Counted from the first letter of the stretch, positions 9,297-19,300 are shown. The stretch is DNA of 64,000 bases from Vibrio sp. 10N.286.49.B3 (GCF_002873395.1 NZ_MCUV01000012.1:5014-69013), one strand, 5' to 3'. The notes: generated by a model not told the origin, from the letters alone. Numbers and translations: made by a program.

Positions 9297-11375
9297 ATGA
9301 GCAATGACAAAGCGTTAGATGCTATCAGAAAGATGAAGCTGGAGAATGATACTTCAGCTGGTAATCTTGTAGATCTACTTCCAATTGAAGTACAAAAACG
9401 TGATTTTGACCTATCATTCCTAGATAACTTGAGCGAAGCGCGTCCTCGCCTTCTTGTTCAATCTGAAGATCTAGCTGAATTCAAAGCAAAAGTAAAAGCT
9501 GATGAATCTCACTGCATGTTCGATGATTTCTTCACAAAATCGACAGTTAAGTTCCTTGAGACTGCTCCTTACGAAGAGCCTCAAGCTTACCCTGCAGAGA
9601 CAGTAGGCAAAGCATCTCTATGGCGTCCTTACTGGCGTCAAATGTACGTTGATTGCCAAATGGCGCTTAACGCAACACGTAACCTAGCTATCGCTGGTGT
9701 TGTTAAAGATGATGAAGATCTTATTGCTAAAGCAAAAGCTTGGACTCTAAAACTGTCTACTTACGATCCAGAAGGCGTGACTTCTCGTGGCTACAACGAT
9801 GAAGCAGCATTCCGCGTAATCGCAGCAATGGCTTGGGGTTATGACTGGCTACATGGTTACTTTACTGATGAAGAACGTCAGCAAGTTCAAGATGCACTAA
9901 TCGAGCGTCTTGACGAAATCATGCACCACCTGAAAGTAACGGTTGATCTACTGAACAACCCACTAAACAGCCACGGTGTTCGTTCTATTTCTTCTGCTAT
10001 CATCCCTACGTGTATCGCGCTTTACCACGATCACCCGAAAGCAGGCGAATACATCGCATACGCACTAGAATACTATGCAGTACACTACCCACCATGGGGC
10101 GGTGTAGACGGCGGTTGGGCTGAAGGTCCTGATTACTGGAACACACAAACAGCATTCCTAGGTGAAGCATTCGATCTATTGAAAGCTTACTGTGGCGTAG
10201 ATATGTTCAACAAGACATTCTACGAAAACACTGGTGATTTCCCACTTTACTGCATGCCAGTTCACTCTAAGCGTGCTAGCTTCTGTGACCAATCATCAAT
10301 CGGTGATTTCCCAGGTCTAAAACTGGCTTACAACATCAAGCACTACGCTGGTGTTAACCAAAAGCCTGAGTACGTTTGGTACTACAACCAACTTAAAGGT
10401 CGTGATACTGAAGCTCACACGAAATTCTACAACTTCGGTTGGTGGGACTTCGGCTACGATGATCTTCGTTTTAACATCCTTTGGGATGCACCAGAAGAGA
10501 AAGCGCCTTCAAACGATCCACTGTTGAAAGTATTCCCAATCACTGGTTGGGCTGCATTCCACAACAAGATGACTGAGCGTGATGAGCACATCCACATGGT
10601 GTTCAAGTGTTCTCCGTTTGGCTCTATCAGCCACTCACACGGTGACCAAAACGCATTCACACTGCATGCATTTGGTGAAACACTGGCTTCAATCACTGGT
10701 TACTACGGTGGTTTCGGTGTTGACATGCACACTAAATGGCGTCGTCAAACGTTCTCTAAAAACCTTCCACTATTCGGTGGTAAAGGTCAATACGGCGAGA
10801 ACAAGAACACGGGCTATGAAGGTCACCAAGATCGCTTCTGTATCGAAGCTGGCGGTACAATCTCTGACTACGACACAGAATCTGATGTGAAAATGGTTGA
10901 AGGTGATGCGACGGCTTCTTACAAGTACTTCGTTCCTGAAATCGAATCTTACAAGCGTAAGATCTGGTTCGTACAAGGTAAAGTATTCGTAATGCAAGAC
11001 AAAGCAACACTTTCTGAAGAGAAAGATATGACTTGGTTAATGCACACTACGTTTACAAATGAAGTCGCTGATAAAGCATTCACTATCCGTGGTGAGAACG
11101 CACATCTAGACGTGAACTTCATCAACGAATCTCAAGACAACATCACTTCTGTGACAAATGTTGAAGGTTTCGGCGAAGTTGACCCATACGAATTCAAAGA
11201 TCTAGAAATCCACCGTCATGTTGAAGTGGAATTCAAAGCATCTAAAGAGCACAACATCTTGACTCTTCTTGTTCCTAATAAGAACGAAGGCGAGCAAGTT
11301 GAAGTTTCTCACAAATTAGTGGGTAACACGCTTGAATTGACAGTTGATGGCGAAGTAGTCACTATCGAGCTATAA
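9297..11375 (+). CDS. Heparinase II/III-superfamily lyase, probable PL15-like oligoalginate lyase
   Basis: Predicted cytoplasmic exolytic lyase that would cut short uronate oligosaccharides to monomers. 692 residues, no signal peptide. The N-terminal half is the alpha/alpha-toroid: RPRLLVQSEDLAEFKAK, the conserved NSHGVRSIS (about residue 226) and VDGGWAEGPDYWNTQ (about residue 274) with candidate catalytic Asn, His and Tyr. The C-terminal half is the heparinase II/III beta-sandwich with SISHSHGDQNAFTLHAFGE (about residue 442). Codon use is strongly biased towards a few codons, suggesting high expression. It stands alone between ackA and the gal operon with its own terminator. Alginate is the likely substrate given the PL6 and KdgM genes nearby; another uronate polymer remains possible. 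Confidence 0.8.
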   Translation: MSNDKALDAIRKMKLENDTSAGNLVDLLPIEVQKRDFDLSFLDNLSEARPRLLVQSEDLAEFKAKVKADESHCMFDDFFTKSTVKFLETAPYEEPQAYPAETVGKASLWRPYWRQMYVDCQMALNATRNLAIAGVVKDDEDLIAKAKAWTLKLSTYDPEGVTSRGYNDEAAFRVIAAMAWGYDWLHGYFTDEERQQVQDALIERLDEIMHHLKVTVDLLNNPLNSHGVRSISSAIIPTCIALYHDHPKAGEYIAYALEYYAVHYPPWGGVDGGWAEGPDYWNTQTAFLGEAFDLLKAYCGVDMFNKTFYENTGDFPLYCMPVHSKRASFCDQSSIGDFPGLKLAYNIKHYAGVNQKPEYVWYYNQLKGRDTEAHTKFYNFGWWDFGYDDLRFNILWDAPEEKAPSNDPLLKVFPITGWAAFHNKMTERDEHIHMVFKCSPFGSISHSHGDQNAFTLHAFGETLASITGYYGGFGVDMHTKWRRQTFSKNLPLFGGKGQYGENKNTGYEGHQDRFCIEAGGTISDYDTESDVKMVEGDATASYKYFVPEIESYKRKIWFVQGKVFVMQDKATLSEEKDMTWLMHTTFTNEVADKAFTIRGENAHLDVNFINESQDNITSVTNVEGFGEVDPYEFKDLEIHRHVEVEFKASKEHNILTLLVPNKNEGEQVEVSHKLVGNTLELTVDGEVVTIEL

Positions 11376-11400
11376 ACGACAATTAACCGTTATATTCTTA

Positions 11401-11428
11401 AGCCTCAGTGATTTCACTGGGGCTTTTT
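11401..11428 (+). terminator. Rho-independent terminator of the PL15-like gene
   Basis: Stem AGCCTCAGTG / CACTGGGGCT closed around a short TTT-containing loop, followed by TTTTTT. Confidence 0.9.
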
Positions 11429-11465
11429 TGTCTCTATCACTATCTACTCACAAAACGACAGGTAT

Positions 11466-11498
11466 AAAAAAGCCTCTGTATAAGCAGAATACAGAGGC
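11466..11498 (-). terminator. Rho-independent terminator of the gal operon
   Basis: Read on the minus strand, GCCTCTGTAT and ATACAGAGGC form a perfect 10-bp stem followed by TTTTTT. It lies just after galM. Confidence 0.93.
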
Positions 11499-11520
11499 AA
11501 AGCTTAGTCAAATTCACTAA

Positions 11521-12633
11521 TCAAATTTTGTTCTCATTTCCCCCCGAAAAATCAAACTGGTAGCGCGTCGTATAGTTATATTCTTGATCTGGATATAAAA
11601 TACAATTCTCTTGCTTAAAATTTATATGATTAGGTGAATCTGGTAAGAACTGAGATTCTAGCGCAATTCCAGCGTAATTGTTATAGTTATCACCCTTTCG
11701 ATTCGGTGTTCCGGATAACCAATTACCGGTATAAATCTGCACACTAGGTTTATCTGTTATTAAACAAAGGCTTACTTTATCATCTGGTGAAGTTAATCTG
11801 ACCGCATACTCTTCATTTTTAACCAACAAAAAGGCATGATCATAACCATTCGTTAATTTTTGCTGCTCATCAATTAGCCAATCTGTTTTGATTTCCTTCG
11901 CTTTCGTAAAGTCAAAACTGGTATCAAACACAGATTTCAACTCACCATAAGGAATTCCCACCTCATTAACAGGTAAGTAAGTCTCTGACTTTACTTGCAA
12001 CTGATGGTCTAAACAATCAAAGTCTGACTCCGCGCCTAATAGATTAAAATACGCATGGTTGGTTAAATTAACTGGCGTTGCTTTATCTGTTTTGCCGCGA
12101 TAGCGAATAATGACTTCATTATCAGAAGTTAATTCATAGCAAACAGAAACCACTAATTGCCCAGGGAACCCTTGATCACCATCTTCTGATACTAATTTAA
12201 ATTCAACATAGTCCGTATTTTGTTTAACTATTTCCCATCGCCTTTTATCAAAACCATCCACTCCACCATGTAGGCAATTACCGGCTTGATTAATTGATAC
12301 CTGATAAGCAATACCATCAATATCAAACTGACCAGCAGAAATTCGGTTAGCATAACGACCAACGGTAGCGCCCAGATAACATTTTTGCTGATAAAAATCG
12401 TCAATGGTGGACACACCCAGCAACACTTCCCTATTTTGCTGTGCCATTGGTAGCCTGCAACTTAGCCATGTCGCACCAATATCCATAAACACCACACTCA
12501 TGCCATGAATATTAGTCAGCTGCACTAAATTAGCCTTATGACCATCAGTTGCTACACCTTGTCTCATTGTAGTGAAAAGAGGTGATTGAATTTTATCGAT
12601 ATTTTCCATACTTATTACCTGGGACGCATTCAT
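11521..12633 (-). CDS. galM: Aldose 1-epimerase (galactose mutarotase)
   Basis: Interconverts alpha and beta forms of galactose so that galactokinase can use it. 370 residues from the chosen start. Typical signatures: ATVGRYANRISAGQF, GNCLHGG, the substrate-binding NLTNHAYFNL with its catalytic His, and the catalytic Glu in GIALESQFLPDSPN. The frame stays open to 12687, inside galK, but the ATG at 12633 lies 14 bases after the galK stop with AAGAG seven bases upstream, and gives the usual family length. Last gene of the gal operon, followed by a strong terminator. Confidence 0.95.
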   Translation of the reverse strand: MNASQVISMENIDKIQSPLFTTMRQGVATDGHKANLVQLTNIHGMSVVFMDIGATWLSCRLPMAQQNREVLLGVSTIDDFYQQKCYLGATVGRYANRISAGQFDIDGIAYQVSINQAGNCLHGGVDGFDKRRWEIVKQNTDYVEFKLVSEDGDQGFPGQLVVSVCYELTSDNEVIIRYRGKTDKATPVNLTNHAYFNLLGAESDFDCLDHQLQVKSETYLPVNEVGIPYGELKSVFDTSFDFTKAKEIKTDWLIDEQQKLTNGYDHAFLLVKNEEYAVRLTSPDDKVSLCLITDKPSVQIYTGNWLSGTPNRKGDNYNNYAGIALESQFLPDSPNHINFKQENCILYPDQEYNYTTRYQFDFSGGNENKI

Positions 12634-12647
12634 AGTAATACTCTTAA

Positions 12648-13805
12648 TTATAAAGTAACGACACCAGCACCCTCTTTTGCCTGGCATATATAAATGGACT
12701 CTTTCAAACCAGTTTGTGCTTGGTATTGCGTTTCAACTGCAGCAATTAAACCATCAACCATTGTAGGTTTCACTAAGGCAACAATACAACCACCGAAACC
12801 ACCGCCAGTCATACGCACCCCACCTTCAAGACCAATTTCTGCTTTAACAATATCAACTAATGCATCAACTTCACGAACAGTAATTTCAAAATCATCACGC
12901 ATAGAAACATGCGATGCTGCCATTAGGCTTGCTAACTCAGTCATATTATTTTCCGACAGGGCTTTAGCTGCTGCAATGGTACGATCATTTTCGCTGATCA
13001 CATGTTTTGCACGTTTAGCGACAACAGGATCAAGTTGCACCTGACTCGATTCAAACTCACTTAGGCTGATATCGCGCAGCGCCTTAACCCCAAATGCCTT
13101 TGCAGCCTCTTCACATTGTTCACGGCGAGTGTTGTATTCACTATCAACCAAGCCACGTTTTTTATTACTATTAATGATAACCACAACCATATCTTCTGGC
13201 ATTGATACCGCTTGAGTTTCCAATGTACGGCAATCAAGTAACATCGCATGGTTCTCTTTGCCTTCAGCAGAAATCATTTGATCCATGATCCCACAATTAC
13301 AGCCGACGAACTCATTCTCCGCTTGTTGACCATTCAGTGCGATTTCAGCTTGACTAATTTCAAGTCCATAAAGCACTTTAAACGTCTGACCAATAACAAC
13401 TTCCAATGCAGCTGAAGAACTAAGACCAGCACCTTGAGGGACATTACCACTCACTGAAATATCAGCACCGCTGAATTGATAGCCACGCTTAAGCAAACAA
13501 ACCACAACACCACGAATGTAGTTAGCCCACATTTTATCTTGCTGAAAAGTAATCGGTTGTGTGAGATCAAACTGATCAATTTCATTACCGTAATCAACCG
13601 AAACAACACGAACCACATTGTCATCACGTTTTGTTGCTGCAACAACCGTTTGATAATTTACTGCACACGGTAAAACAAAACCATCGTTATAATCGGTATG
13701 TTCACCAATCAAATTAACGCGACCTGGCGCTTGAATAATATGAGTTGGCGAATGATCAAAAGTATTTTGAAAAGCCTGTGTAACGTTATCAATTAATGTT
13801 TTCAT
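12648..13805 (-). CDS. galK: Galactokinase
   Basis: Phosphorylates galactose at C1 with ATP, the entry step of the Leloir pathway. Full-length at 385 residues. GHMP-kinase landmarks: [16 protein letters not shown] (galactokinase signature, about residue 27), [14 protein letters not shown] (phosphate-binding loop, about residue 120) and MTGGGFGGC near the C-terminus. Third gene of the operon, 20 bp after galT. Confidence 0.98.
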   Translation of the reverse strand: MKTLIDNVTQAFQNTFDHSPTHIIQAPGRVNLIGEHTDYNDGFVLPCAVNYQTVVAATKRDDNVVRVVSVDYGNEIDQFDLTQPITFQQDKMWANYIRGVVVCLLKRGYQFSGADISVSGNVPQGAGLSSSAALEVVIGQTFKVLYGLEISQAEIALNGQQAENEFVGCNCGIMDQMISAEGKENHAMLLDCRTLETQAVSMPEDMVVVIINSNKKRGLVDSEYNTRREQCEEAAKAFGVKALRDISLSEFESSQVQLDPVVAKRAKHVISENDRTIAAAKALSENNMTELASLMAASHVSMRDDFEITVREVDALVDIVKAEIGLEGGVRMTGGGFGGCIVALVKPTMVDGLIAAVETQYQAQTGLKESIYICQAKEGAGVVTL

Positions 13806-13825
13806 CGGTATACTCCTAATCTAAA

Positions 13826-14878
13826 TTATTGTTCTTTATAGTGAATATCGCTAAGATCTCGCAAACGTTGTGCTGCTTGCTCTGCTGTTAAATCACGTTG
13901 AGACTCTGCAAGCATTTCATAACCAACCATGAATTTTCTCACTGACGCAGAGCGTAATAATGGTGGATAGAACAAAGCATGCAATTGCCAATGATCGATA
14001 TCTGTACCTTCTTCAAAGAAAGGCGCATAGTGCCAACCCATTGAATATGGGAAAGAACACTTGAACAAATTATCATAACGGCTGGTTAGCTTTTTAATCG
14101 CAAGCGCAAGATCATCCCTTTGCTCATCGGATAGTTCACTCATTCGACGAATATGTGTTTTTGGCAATAGCATCGTTTCAAATGGCCACGCAGCCCAATA
14201 TGGAACGACGGCAATCCAATGCTCTGTCTCAACCACAGTACGAGAACCATCTTTCATTTCTGCTTGAACATAATCCACCAGCAGATTGCTACCATATTTT
14301 TCACTGTACTCTTTAAGCAGTTTTTCTTTACGTTCTATTTCATTGGGTAAAAAACTATTTGCCCAAACTTGTCCATGTGGATGAGGTTGAGAACAACCCA
14401 TAGCCTCGCCTTTATTTTCAAAAGCTTGCACCCAAAGATAATCTTTTCCTAGCTCTTCAATCTGATCATTCCAAGTTTCAACAACGCCACGAATTTGCTT
14501 TGTACTTAACTCTGGCAGTGTTTTGCTATGATCAGGTGAGAAACAAATCACACGACTAAGACCACGTACCCCTTCTGTTCTAAATAATGGAGAATCGGAT
14601 TGTGGCGCTTCCGGTGAGGTTGGCATCAATGCAGCAAAATCATTATTAAAAACATAAGTGCCAGGGTAATCAGGGTTTTCATCACCAGATATACGTGTAT
14701 TGGTTGGACATAAGAAGCACTTGCTATCATATTTTTCTAATGTTGCCGTCGATGGCGTTTCATCTTGACCACTCCACGGTCTTTTCGCTCGATGCGGAGA
14801 AACTAAGATCCACTGCCCTGTTAATGGATTATAACGACGGTGTGGATGATCCACTGGGTTAAATTGAATATCAGACAT
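13826..14878 (-). CDS. galT: Galactose-1-phosphate uridylyltransferase
   Basis: Exchanges UMP between UDP-glucose and galactose-1-phosphate. 350 residues, full-length. The N-terminus has [19 protein letters not shown]. The metal and active-site landmarks are present: the Cys pair in KCFLCPTN and the catalytic HPHGQ within [12 protein letters not shown]. The C-terminal GWHYAPF and [11 protein letters not shown] segments match the type I family. Cytoplasmic; second gene of the operon, 63 bp after galE and 20 bp before galK. Confidence 0.98.
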   Translation of the reverse strand: MSDIQFNPVDHPHRRYNPLTGQWILVSPHRAKRPWSGQDETPSTATLEKYDSKCFLCPTNTRISGDENPDYPGTYVFNNDFAALMPTSPEAPQSDSPLFRTEGVRGLSRVICFSPDHSKTLPELSTKQIRGVVETWNDQIEELGKDYLWVQAFENKGEAMGCSQPHPHGQVWANSFLPNEIERKEKLLKEYSEKYGSNLLVDYVQAEMKDGSRTVVETEHWIAVVPYWAAWPFETMLLPKTHIRRMSELSDEQRDDLALAIKKLTSRYDNLFKCSFPYSMGWHYAPFFEEGTDIDHWQLHALFYPPLLRSASVRKFMVGYEMLAESQRDLTAEQAAQRLRDLSDIHYKEQ

Positions 14879-14941
14879 ATTTTTTCTCTACTAAAATTGG
14901 TATTTGCTTAAGATGATGGCTTATGCACATCACCTTAATGA

Positions 14942-15961
14942 TTATTCTTGATAGCCTTGAGGGTGCTGTGATTGCCAGTTCCAGGTATCTGCACTCATCT
15001 CGTTAATATTGCGCGTCGCTTTCCAGCCAAGGTCTTGCTCTGCTTTATCAGTACTTGCGTAACATTGAGCGATATCACCAGGGCGGCGCTCTTCTATTTT
15101 GTATGCAATATCATGCCCACAAGCTAATGAAAATGCATCCACCATATCAAGCACGCTGCTGCCCTGACCGGTTCCCAAATTATAGGTATGTAGACCTATG
15201 CGCTTTTGTAATACTTTGAGCGCTGCAACATGCCCATCGGCCAAATCCATAACATGAATATAATCACGTACACCTGTGCCATCCTCTGTTGGATAGTCAT
15301 CACCAAAAATAGACAAGTGTGTTCTACGACCAACTGCTACTTGTGCAATAAATGGCATTAAATTATTCGGTATACCTTGTGGATCTTCACCCATAGATCC
15401 TGAAGGATGCGCGCCCACAGGGTTAAAATAGCGGAGTAAAGTGATGCTCCAATCTTTCTCTGCAGCAAAAAAATCTCGTAAACACTCTTCAACCATATAC
15501 TTACTACGACCATACGGGTTAGTCGTTGCGCCCGTTGGTGAAGCTTCAGTAATAGGCACTTCTTGAGGATCGCCATAAACCGTTGCAGATGAACTAAAAA
15601 TAAGACTCTTCACATTGGCTTTTTTCATGCAACGTGCGAGAACAAGTGATCCGTTGACATTGTTATCATAATACTCAAGCGGTTTTTGTACGGATTCACC
15701 TACCGCTTTTAACCCTGCAAAATGAATAACAGCTTTAATATCATGCTGAGCAAAAATAGAATCAAGAAACGCCTCATCGCGAATGTCACCACAATAAAAA
15801 GTCGGTCGGTGCTGAGTCAATGCCTCAATACGCTCCAGTACCAGCGATTTACTATTTGATAGGTTATCAACAATAATCGGCTCCATACCTGCTGCTATCA
15901 TTTGAAGACAGGTATGACTACCGATATACCCCATCCCTCCAGTCACTAATATCTTATTCAT
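14942..15961 (-). CDS. galE: UDP-glucose 4-epimerase
   Basis: NAD-dependent interconversion of UDP-galactose and UDP-glucose. 339 residues, full-length short-chain dehydrogenase. It has the Rossmann motif GGMGYIGSH at the N-terminus, FSSSATVYG, and the catalytic Tyr-Lys pair in YGRSKYMVEE, then RYFNPVGAHPSG and GTGVRDYIHVMDLA. AAGGATGATTCG precedes the ATG. First gene of galETKM; a GalR/CRP-type control region lies upstream. Confidence 0.98.
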   Translation of the reverse strand: MNKILVTGGMGYIGSHTCLQMIAAGMEPIIVDNLSNSKSLVLERIEALTQHRPTFYCGDIRDEAFLDSIFAQHDIKAVIHFAGLKAVGESVQKPLEYYDNNVNGSLVLARCMKKANVKSLIFSSSATVYGDPQEVPITEASPTGATTNPYGRSKYMVEECLRDFFAAEKDWSITLLRYFNPVGAHPSGSMGEDPQGIPNNLMPFIAQVAVGRRTHLSIFGDDYPTEDGTGVRDYIHVMDLADGHVAALKVLQKRIGLHTYNLGTGQGSSVLDMVDAFSLACGHDIAYKIEERRPGDIAQCYASTDKAEQDLGWKATRNINEMSADTWNWQSQHPQGYQE

Positions 15962-15992
15962 CGAATCATCCTTACTTTATCAACTCGCCTTA

Positions 15993-16008
15993 GGGTAATC
16001 GTTTACAC
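15993..16008. promoter_or_regulatory. GalR-type operator, downstream (internal) copy
   Basis: GGGTAATCGTTTACAC matches the GalR/LacI-family consensus GTGNAANCGNTTNCAC with one mismatch. It lies between the probable transcription start (about 16040, minus strand) and galE, its centre about 40 bp downstream of the start. Confidence 0.75.
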
Positions 16009-16046
16009 AAAGATTATCTTAAACGCATTCGCCTTATCTGCTGAGT

Positions 16047-16090
16047 ATTCTAGCAAGCTATGACGGTAAAATACTGTGAGCTAGATCCAT
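16047..16090 (-). promoter_or_regulatory. Probable galE promoter with CRP half-site
   Basis: On the minus strand, TAGAAT (16047-16052) is a good -10 hexamer, implying a start near 16040. TCACA with the spaced half ATGGA (centre 16082.5) is a CRP half-site near -41.5 to -42.5, the class II position. The -35 element is poor, as is usual for CRP-dependent promoters. Confidence 0.55.
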
Positions 16091-16092
16091 TA

Positions 16093-16108
16093 GTGGAAAC
16101 GTTTACAT
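16093..16108. promoter_or_regulatory. GalR-type operator, upstream (external) copy
   Basis: GTGGAAACGTTTACAT matches GTGNAANCGNTTNCAC with one terminal mismatch. Its centre is 100 bp from that of the internal copy, and about 60 bp upstream of the inferred start, close to the E. coli gal external operator position. Confidence 0.8.
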
Positions 16109-16217
16109 AATTAAGTACGTTCGCTCATACAAAAGATATGTCATGTACTTAAAAGTTCATCATTTCTTAATAATGCTTGTTTAGAGTTGCCAGTTACTGC
16201 CAATAAGAAGTTCTAAT

Positions 16218-17006
16218 GTGAAAGCACTCAAACGTTATCAATACGAACGATATGCCGTATTATGCAATCTTGCTTACCCTCGTGTATTTAAACAAACTCG
16301 ATATGGTTTTGATCCAAATGGGCAACGTATTATTCGTAATGCTTCAGGCAAAACAATGATACGAGTTCTGTGGTCGCAAAAAAGTAATGAAGTCGTTGTA
16401 GTGATTAAGGGTTCTCACAGCATCACGGATTGGTTATTGAACCTGGCATTATGGTCTAGGAGTTGTAAACCATTGGGGCTAGACTACCGGATGCATGCCG
16501 GTTTTTATCACCTTCTTTTTCAAGAAAGCCAACCAGGTCGTAATGAAGATAAATTAGGTCTTAGCGTACTGGAACGGTTAGAGGCAACGCTTATTCCTTT
16601 AATCTCACAGGGAAAAAGAATTACTATTACAGGTCACTCATCTGGAGGGGCTATTGGCTGTGTTTTTGCTGACTACTTTGAAAAGAAATACCCTAAAAGT
16701 ATCAAGCGAATCGTCACATTTGGCCAACCCGCTGTCGGTAATTGGCGCTTTAAGAAGAACTATCAACTGAGTATGAAAACCTATCGAATATGTTGTGATA
16801 TCGATATTGTCACTTTTATGCCCCCTATTCCATTTTTATACTGGCATGTAGGGAAAATGCTATGGCTCTATAATGGTCGAATTTATGAAAACACGCCGAC
16901 ATTAATTCGCTTAGGACGATCAATATTCAGCTGGCTTATTCGCCCTTTCTCATATCATTTAATGAGCAAGTATATTCGCAATAAGGATTTCTTTGACGAT
17001 AGATAG
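16218..17006 (+). CDS. Class 3 lipase family protein
   Basis: Alpha/beta-hydrolase of 262 residues related to fungal-type (class 3) lipases. The nucleophile elbow is GHSSGGAIG (about residue 140); the family Asp is probably in CDIDIVTFMP and the catalytic His in the C-terminal third (FSYHLMSKY is a candidate). No signal peptide. The start is GTG, supported by AAGAAG seven bases upstream; an ATG two bases earlier is immediately followed by a stop in its frame. Divergent from the gal operon. Substrate unknown. The stop codon lies within a tetranucleotide repeat. Confidence 0.8.
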   Translation: MKALKRYQYERYAVLCNLAYPRVFKQTRYGFDPNGQRIIRNASGKTMIRVLWSQKSNEVVVVIKGSHSITDWLLNLALWSRSCKPLGLDYRMHAGFYHLLFQESQPGRNEDKLGLSVLERLEATLIPLISQGKRITITGHSSGGAIGCVFADYFEKKYPKSIKRIVTFGQPAVGNWRFKKNYQLSMKTYRICCDIDIVTFMPPIPFLYWHVGKMLWLYNGRIYENTPTLIRLGRSIFSWLIRPFSYHLMSKYIRNKDFFDDR

Positions 17007-17017
17007 ATAGATAGATG
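16998..17017 (+). repeat. GATA tetranucleotide repeat at the lipase stop codon
   Basis: Four GATA units plus GATG. The TAG stop is formed inside the repeat, so a change in unit number would alter only the extreme C-terminus. Confidence 0.85.
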
Positions 17018-17064
17018 TTTTAACAGAAGAAAATAACAGGGATATCACAGGTAAGAATAAATAA

Positions 17065-17138
17065 TGGAGGCGCCTCCCGGAGTCGAACCGAGGTCCACGG
17101 ATTTGCAATCCGCTGCATAGCCACTCTGCCAAGGCGCC
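17065..17138 (-). tRNA. tRNA-Cys (GCA)
   Basis: 74-nt cloverleaf with encoded CCA. Acceptor stem GGCGCC pairs with GGCGCC before TCCA; the anticodon loop within GGATTGCAAATCC gives GCA; the T-loop GGTTCGACTCC is standard. It is the second gene of a minus-strand tRNA unit after tRNA-Leu(UAA). Confidence 0.97.
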
Positions 17139-17202
17139 ATTATTTATTATCAATATGTATAGCATTACTGCTAAATTTGCCTTTTGAAAGCAAATGAAAA
17201 GA

Positions 17203-17289
17203 TGGTGCCCCGGGCCGGACTTGAACCGGCACAGCGCGAACGCCGAGGGATTTTAAATCCCTTGTGTCTACCAATTCCACCACCAGGGC
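17203..17289 (-). tRNA. tRNA-Leu (UAA), copy 1
   Basis: 87-nt class II tRNA with a long variable arm and encoded CCA. The anticodon stem-loop GGGATTTAAAATCCC gives anticodon UAA. It is identical to the copy at 21933-22019 and is transcribed ahead of tRNA-Cys. Confidence 0.97.
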
Positions 17290-17427
17290 ACGCAATTTCT
17301 TGCGATGCCGCTTACTGAAAAGTAAAACACCATCTGTATCTCACCGCATGAGCCATGAGATTTTAATTCTTTATGCTCATCAAGTTCATAAGCTTTGTTT
17401 TCATAGGTTGCCCTTGAGAACGAGACG

Positions 17428-17456
17428 TACTTTAACGTATTTAAAAATTGAGTCAA
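17428..17456 (-). promoter_or_regulatory. tRNA promoter, cluster 1
   Basis: On the minus strand: -35 TTGACT, a 17-bp spacer and -10 AAAGTA. The identical hexamers and spacing recur at 22332-22360 ahead of the second cluster. A conserved stretch (TTGAGAACGAG on the plus strand) lies just inside the transcript in both. Confidence 0.75.
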
Positions 17457-17597
17457 CAAATAAATGCGCTTTTTTATTTAAGTGATTAAAAAGCGATCTT
17501 GCCGGTATAAATCACCACCGATACGTTCAAATAAACCACTACACACTCAAAGGATATGTATTTGTAGAGAATAATAAAAATATCTTTCATCTCTATT

Positions 17598-17633
17598 AAA
17601 AAAATAAAGCGAATGACTTTCATCATCCGCTTT
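17598..17633 (-). terminator. Rho-independent terminator of the purine permease gene
   Basis: On the minus strand, AAAGCGGATGA and TCATTCGCTTT form a stem followed by ATTTTTTT. It lies 23 bp after the permease stop. Confidence 0.85.
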
Positions 17634-17655
17634 CATTTTATTGTTGATAATGCTG

Positions 17656-19026
17656 CTAGATAGCCCAACCACCCAGATAAAAAATAATAAGCGCTATCGC
17701 GATAGAGACGATACCAACATTTAACTTTTTATATTCACCCGCAAATAAGCGTCCAACCACGAGTGTCGTAAAGCCGATCATGATTCCGGTAACGATATTG
17801 GCAGATAAAATGATAAATACAGCACATACAAGACCAGACAAGGCATCAACTGAATCATCAAAGTCTAATTTTGATACATTGCTTAACATTAATAGGCCAA
17901 CATACATAAGAGCTGGCGCCGTCGCATAAGCAGGAACAAGGTAACTCACTGGCGATAAGAAGATCATCACCAAAAATAGCAAGCCGACAACCGTAGCTGT
18001 TAGACCAGTCTTACCACCAGCTGCCGTTCCTGCTGCCGATTCAATATATACCGCTGCAGGTGCTCCACCAACAAACCCAGAAGCAATCGAACTTACAGAA
18101 TCAGCGGTTAATGCTTTACCACCATTGATGATTTGACCATTTTCATCCAATAGATTCGCCTGACCAGCAAGAGCTCTAATGGTACCTGTCGCATCAAATA
18201 CTGCCGTCATAACCAAGGCAATAACCACAGGTAAAATAGCAGGACTCAGCGCTCCCATGATATCCATTGAACCAATTAACGAGCCACCATCAGCAGACTG
18301 CAAACTTGGCAGGGCAAAAAAACCGTTATAAGTCACCGTAGGATCGAAAATCAGACCCAAGATAGAAATAGCAATGATGACAAATAAAATACCACCAGGA
18401 ACTCTTTTCTTTTCTAGCCCAAAAATAGCAGCTAAGCCTAATACTGACATAATGACAGAAAAAGAAGTGATATCACCCAGTTCGATAGGCAAACCTGCAT
18501 GAGTATTTTTAACAATTAAGCCAGTGCTATCAGCAGCAATAAGCAATAGGAAAAGACCAATACCAATACCGGTCCCGTGCGCGATACCTGTAGGTAAATT
18601 ATTAAGGATCCATTGACGTACACCTGTCACGGTTATCAGAGTAAATAGCACACCCATGATAAATACCGCACCAAGCGCGACTGGGATACTCACGCCCTGC
18701 CCTAAAACTAAACTAAATGCGGTAAAAGCCGTTAAGGATATAGCGCAACCAATTGCCATCGGTAAGTTTACCCACAAGCCCATGAGTAATGAACCAAATG
18801 CGGCAACTAAACAGGTCGCTATAAAGACGGCTCCAGCCTCAAAACCGGCAGCACCTAGCATGCTAGGAACAACAATCACAGAATAAACCATCGCCAAAAA
18901 TGTGGTTAAACCTGCAATCATTTCAGTTTTAACCGTACTCCCACGCTCTGATATTTTAAAGAAACTATCGAGCTTATTATTTAGGTTGGACTGAGGTGCA
19001 GTTTGTGGAGCATTGTCCTGAGACAT
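17656..19026 (-). CDS. AzgA-family (NCS2) purine permease
   Basis: Inner-membrane nucleobase:proton symporter, most like the hypoxanthine/guanine or adenine permeases (GhxP, AdeP). 456 residues with about 12-14 hydrophobic helices. The N-terminal [21 protein letters not shown], the QANLLDENG loop and the [16 protein letters not shown] motif are typical of the family, the last containing residues used for substrate binding. I chose the ATG at 19026 (MSQDNAPQ) because AAGGA lies eight bases upstream; a longer frame to 19074 adds an unlikely tail. No purine riboswitch was recognised upstream. Specificity among purines is not decided by sequence alone. Confidence 0.9.
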   Translation of the reverse strand: MSQDNAPQTAPQSNLNNKLDSFFKISERGSTVKTEMIAGLTTFLAMVYSVIVVPSMLGAAGFEAGAVFIATCLVAAFGSLLMGLWVNLPMAIGCAISLTAFTAFSLVLGQGVSIPVALGAVFIMGVLFTLITVTGVRQWILNNLPTGIAHGTGIGIGLFLLLIAADSTGLIVKNTHAGLPIELGDITSFSVIMSVLGLAAIFGLEKKRVPGGILFVIIAISILGLIFDPTVTYNGFFALPSLQSADGGSLIGSMDIMGALSPAILPVVIALVMTAVFDATGTIRALAGQANLLDENGQIINGGKALTADSVSSIASGFVGGAPAAVYIESAAGTAAGGKTGLTATVVGLLFLVMIFLSPVSYLVPAYATAPALMYVGLLMLSNVSKLDFDDSVDALSGLVCAVFIILSANIVTGIMIGFTTLVVGRLFAGEYKKLNVGIVSIAIALIIFYLGGWAI

Positions 19027-19300
19027 GGGTATATTCCTTACTATATATCTGGATACCAAAAATTCTGAGCGCATTCTTGCATAATTTACTAAAAAGACAA
19101 ATAAGCAATCGTTATCGTCAGCTATATAAAATGGAGTGAATACACATAAGAGATTGAATTTATTTGATTAATTTACGACATAAAAAGATAACTATTTTAA
19201 TAAAACTTGGAACTTAAAAAGTCTTTTTAAAAGATAAGCTTCAATTTTCAATTAACCATTCACCAAGCAGATAATGTACGCCACTCTTCATCGGTTATTA

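Larger units (their letters stand above)
17203..17456 (-). repeat. tRNA cluster repeat, copy 1 (tRNA-Leu plus promoter side)
   Basis: This segment and 21933-22360 are direct repeats about 4.7 kb apart: an identical tRNA-Leu gene, closely similar flanking sequence upstream of it (TTTTAATT and before), and closely similar promoter sequence. Copy 1 lacks the tRNA-Gly present in copy 2. The permease and GGDEF-EAL genes lie between the copies. Confidence 0.8.

Noticed and set aside
10454..11010. Long frames on both strands inside the PL15-like gene
   Set aside because: They arise from the strong codon bias of the real gene and have no ribosome sites or family features.
16998..17017. GATA repeat as a phase-variation switch of the lipase
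   Set aside because: It lies at the stop codon, so slippage would change only the last residues, and the gene would stay on.
19027..19300. Purine riboswitch upstream of the permease gene
   Set aside because: The leader lacks the conserved three-way junction bases of purine riboswitches.
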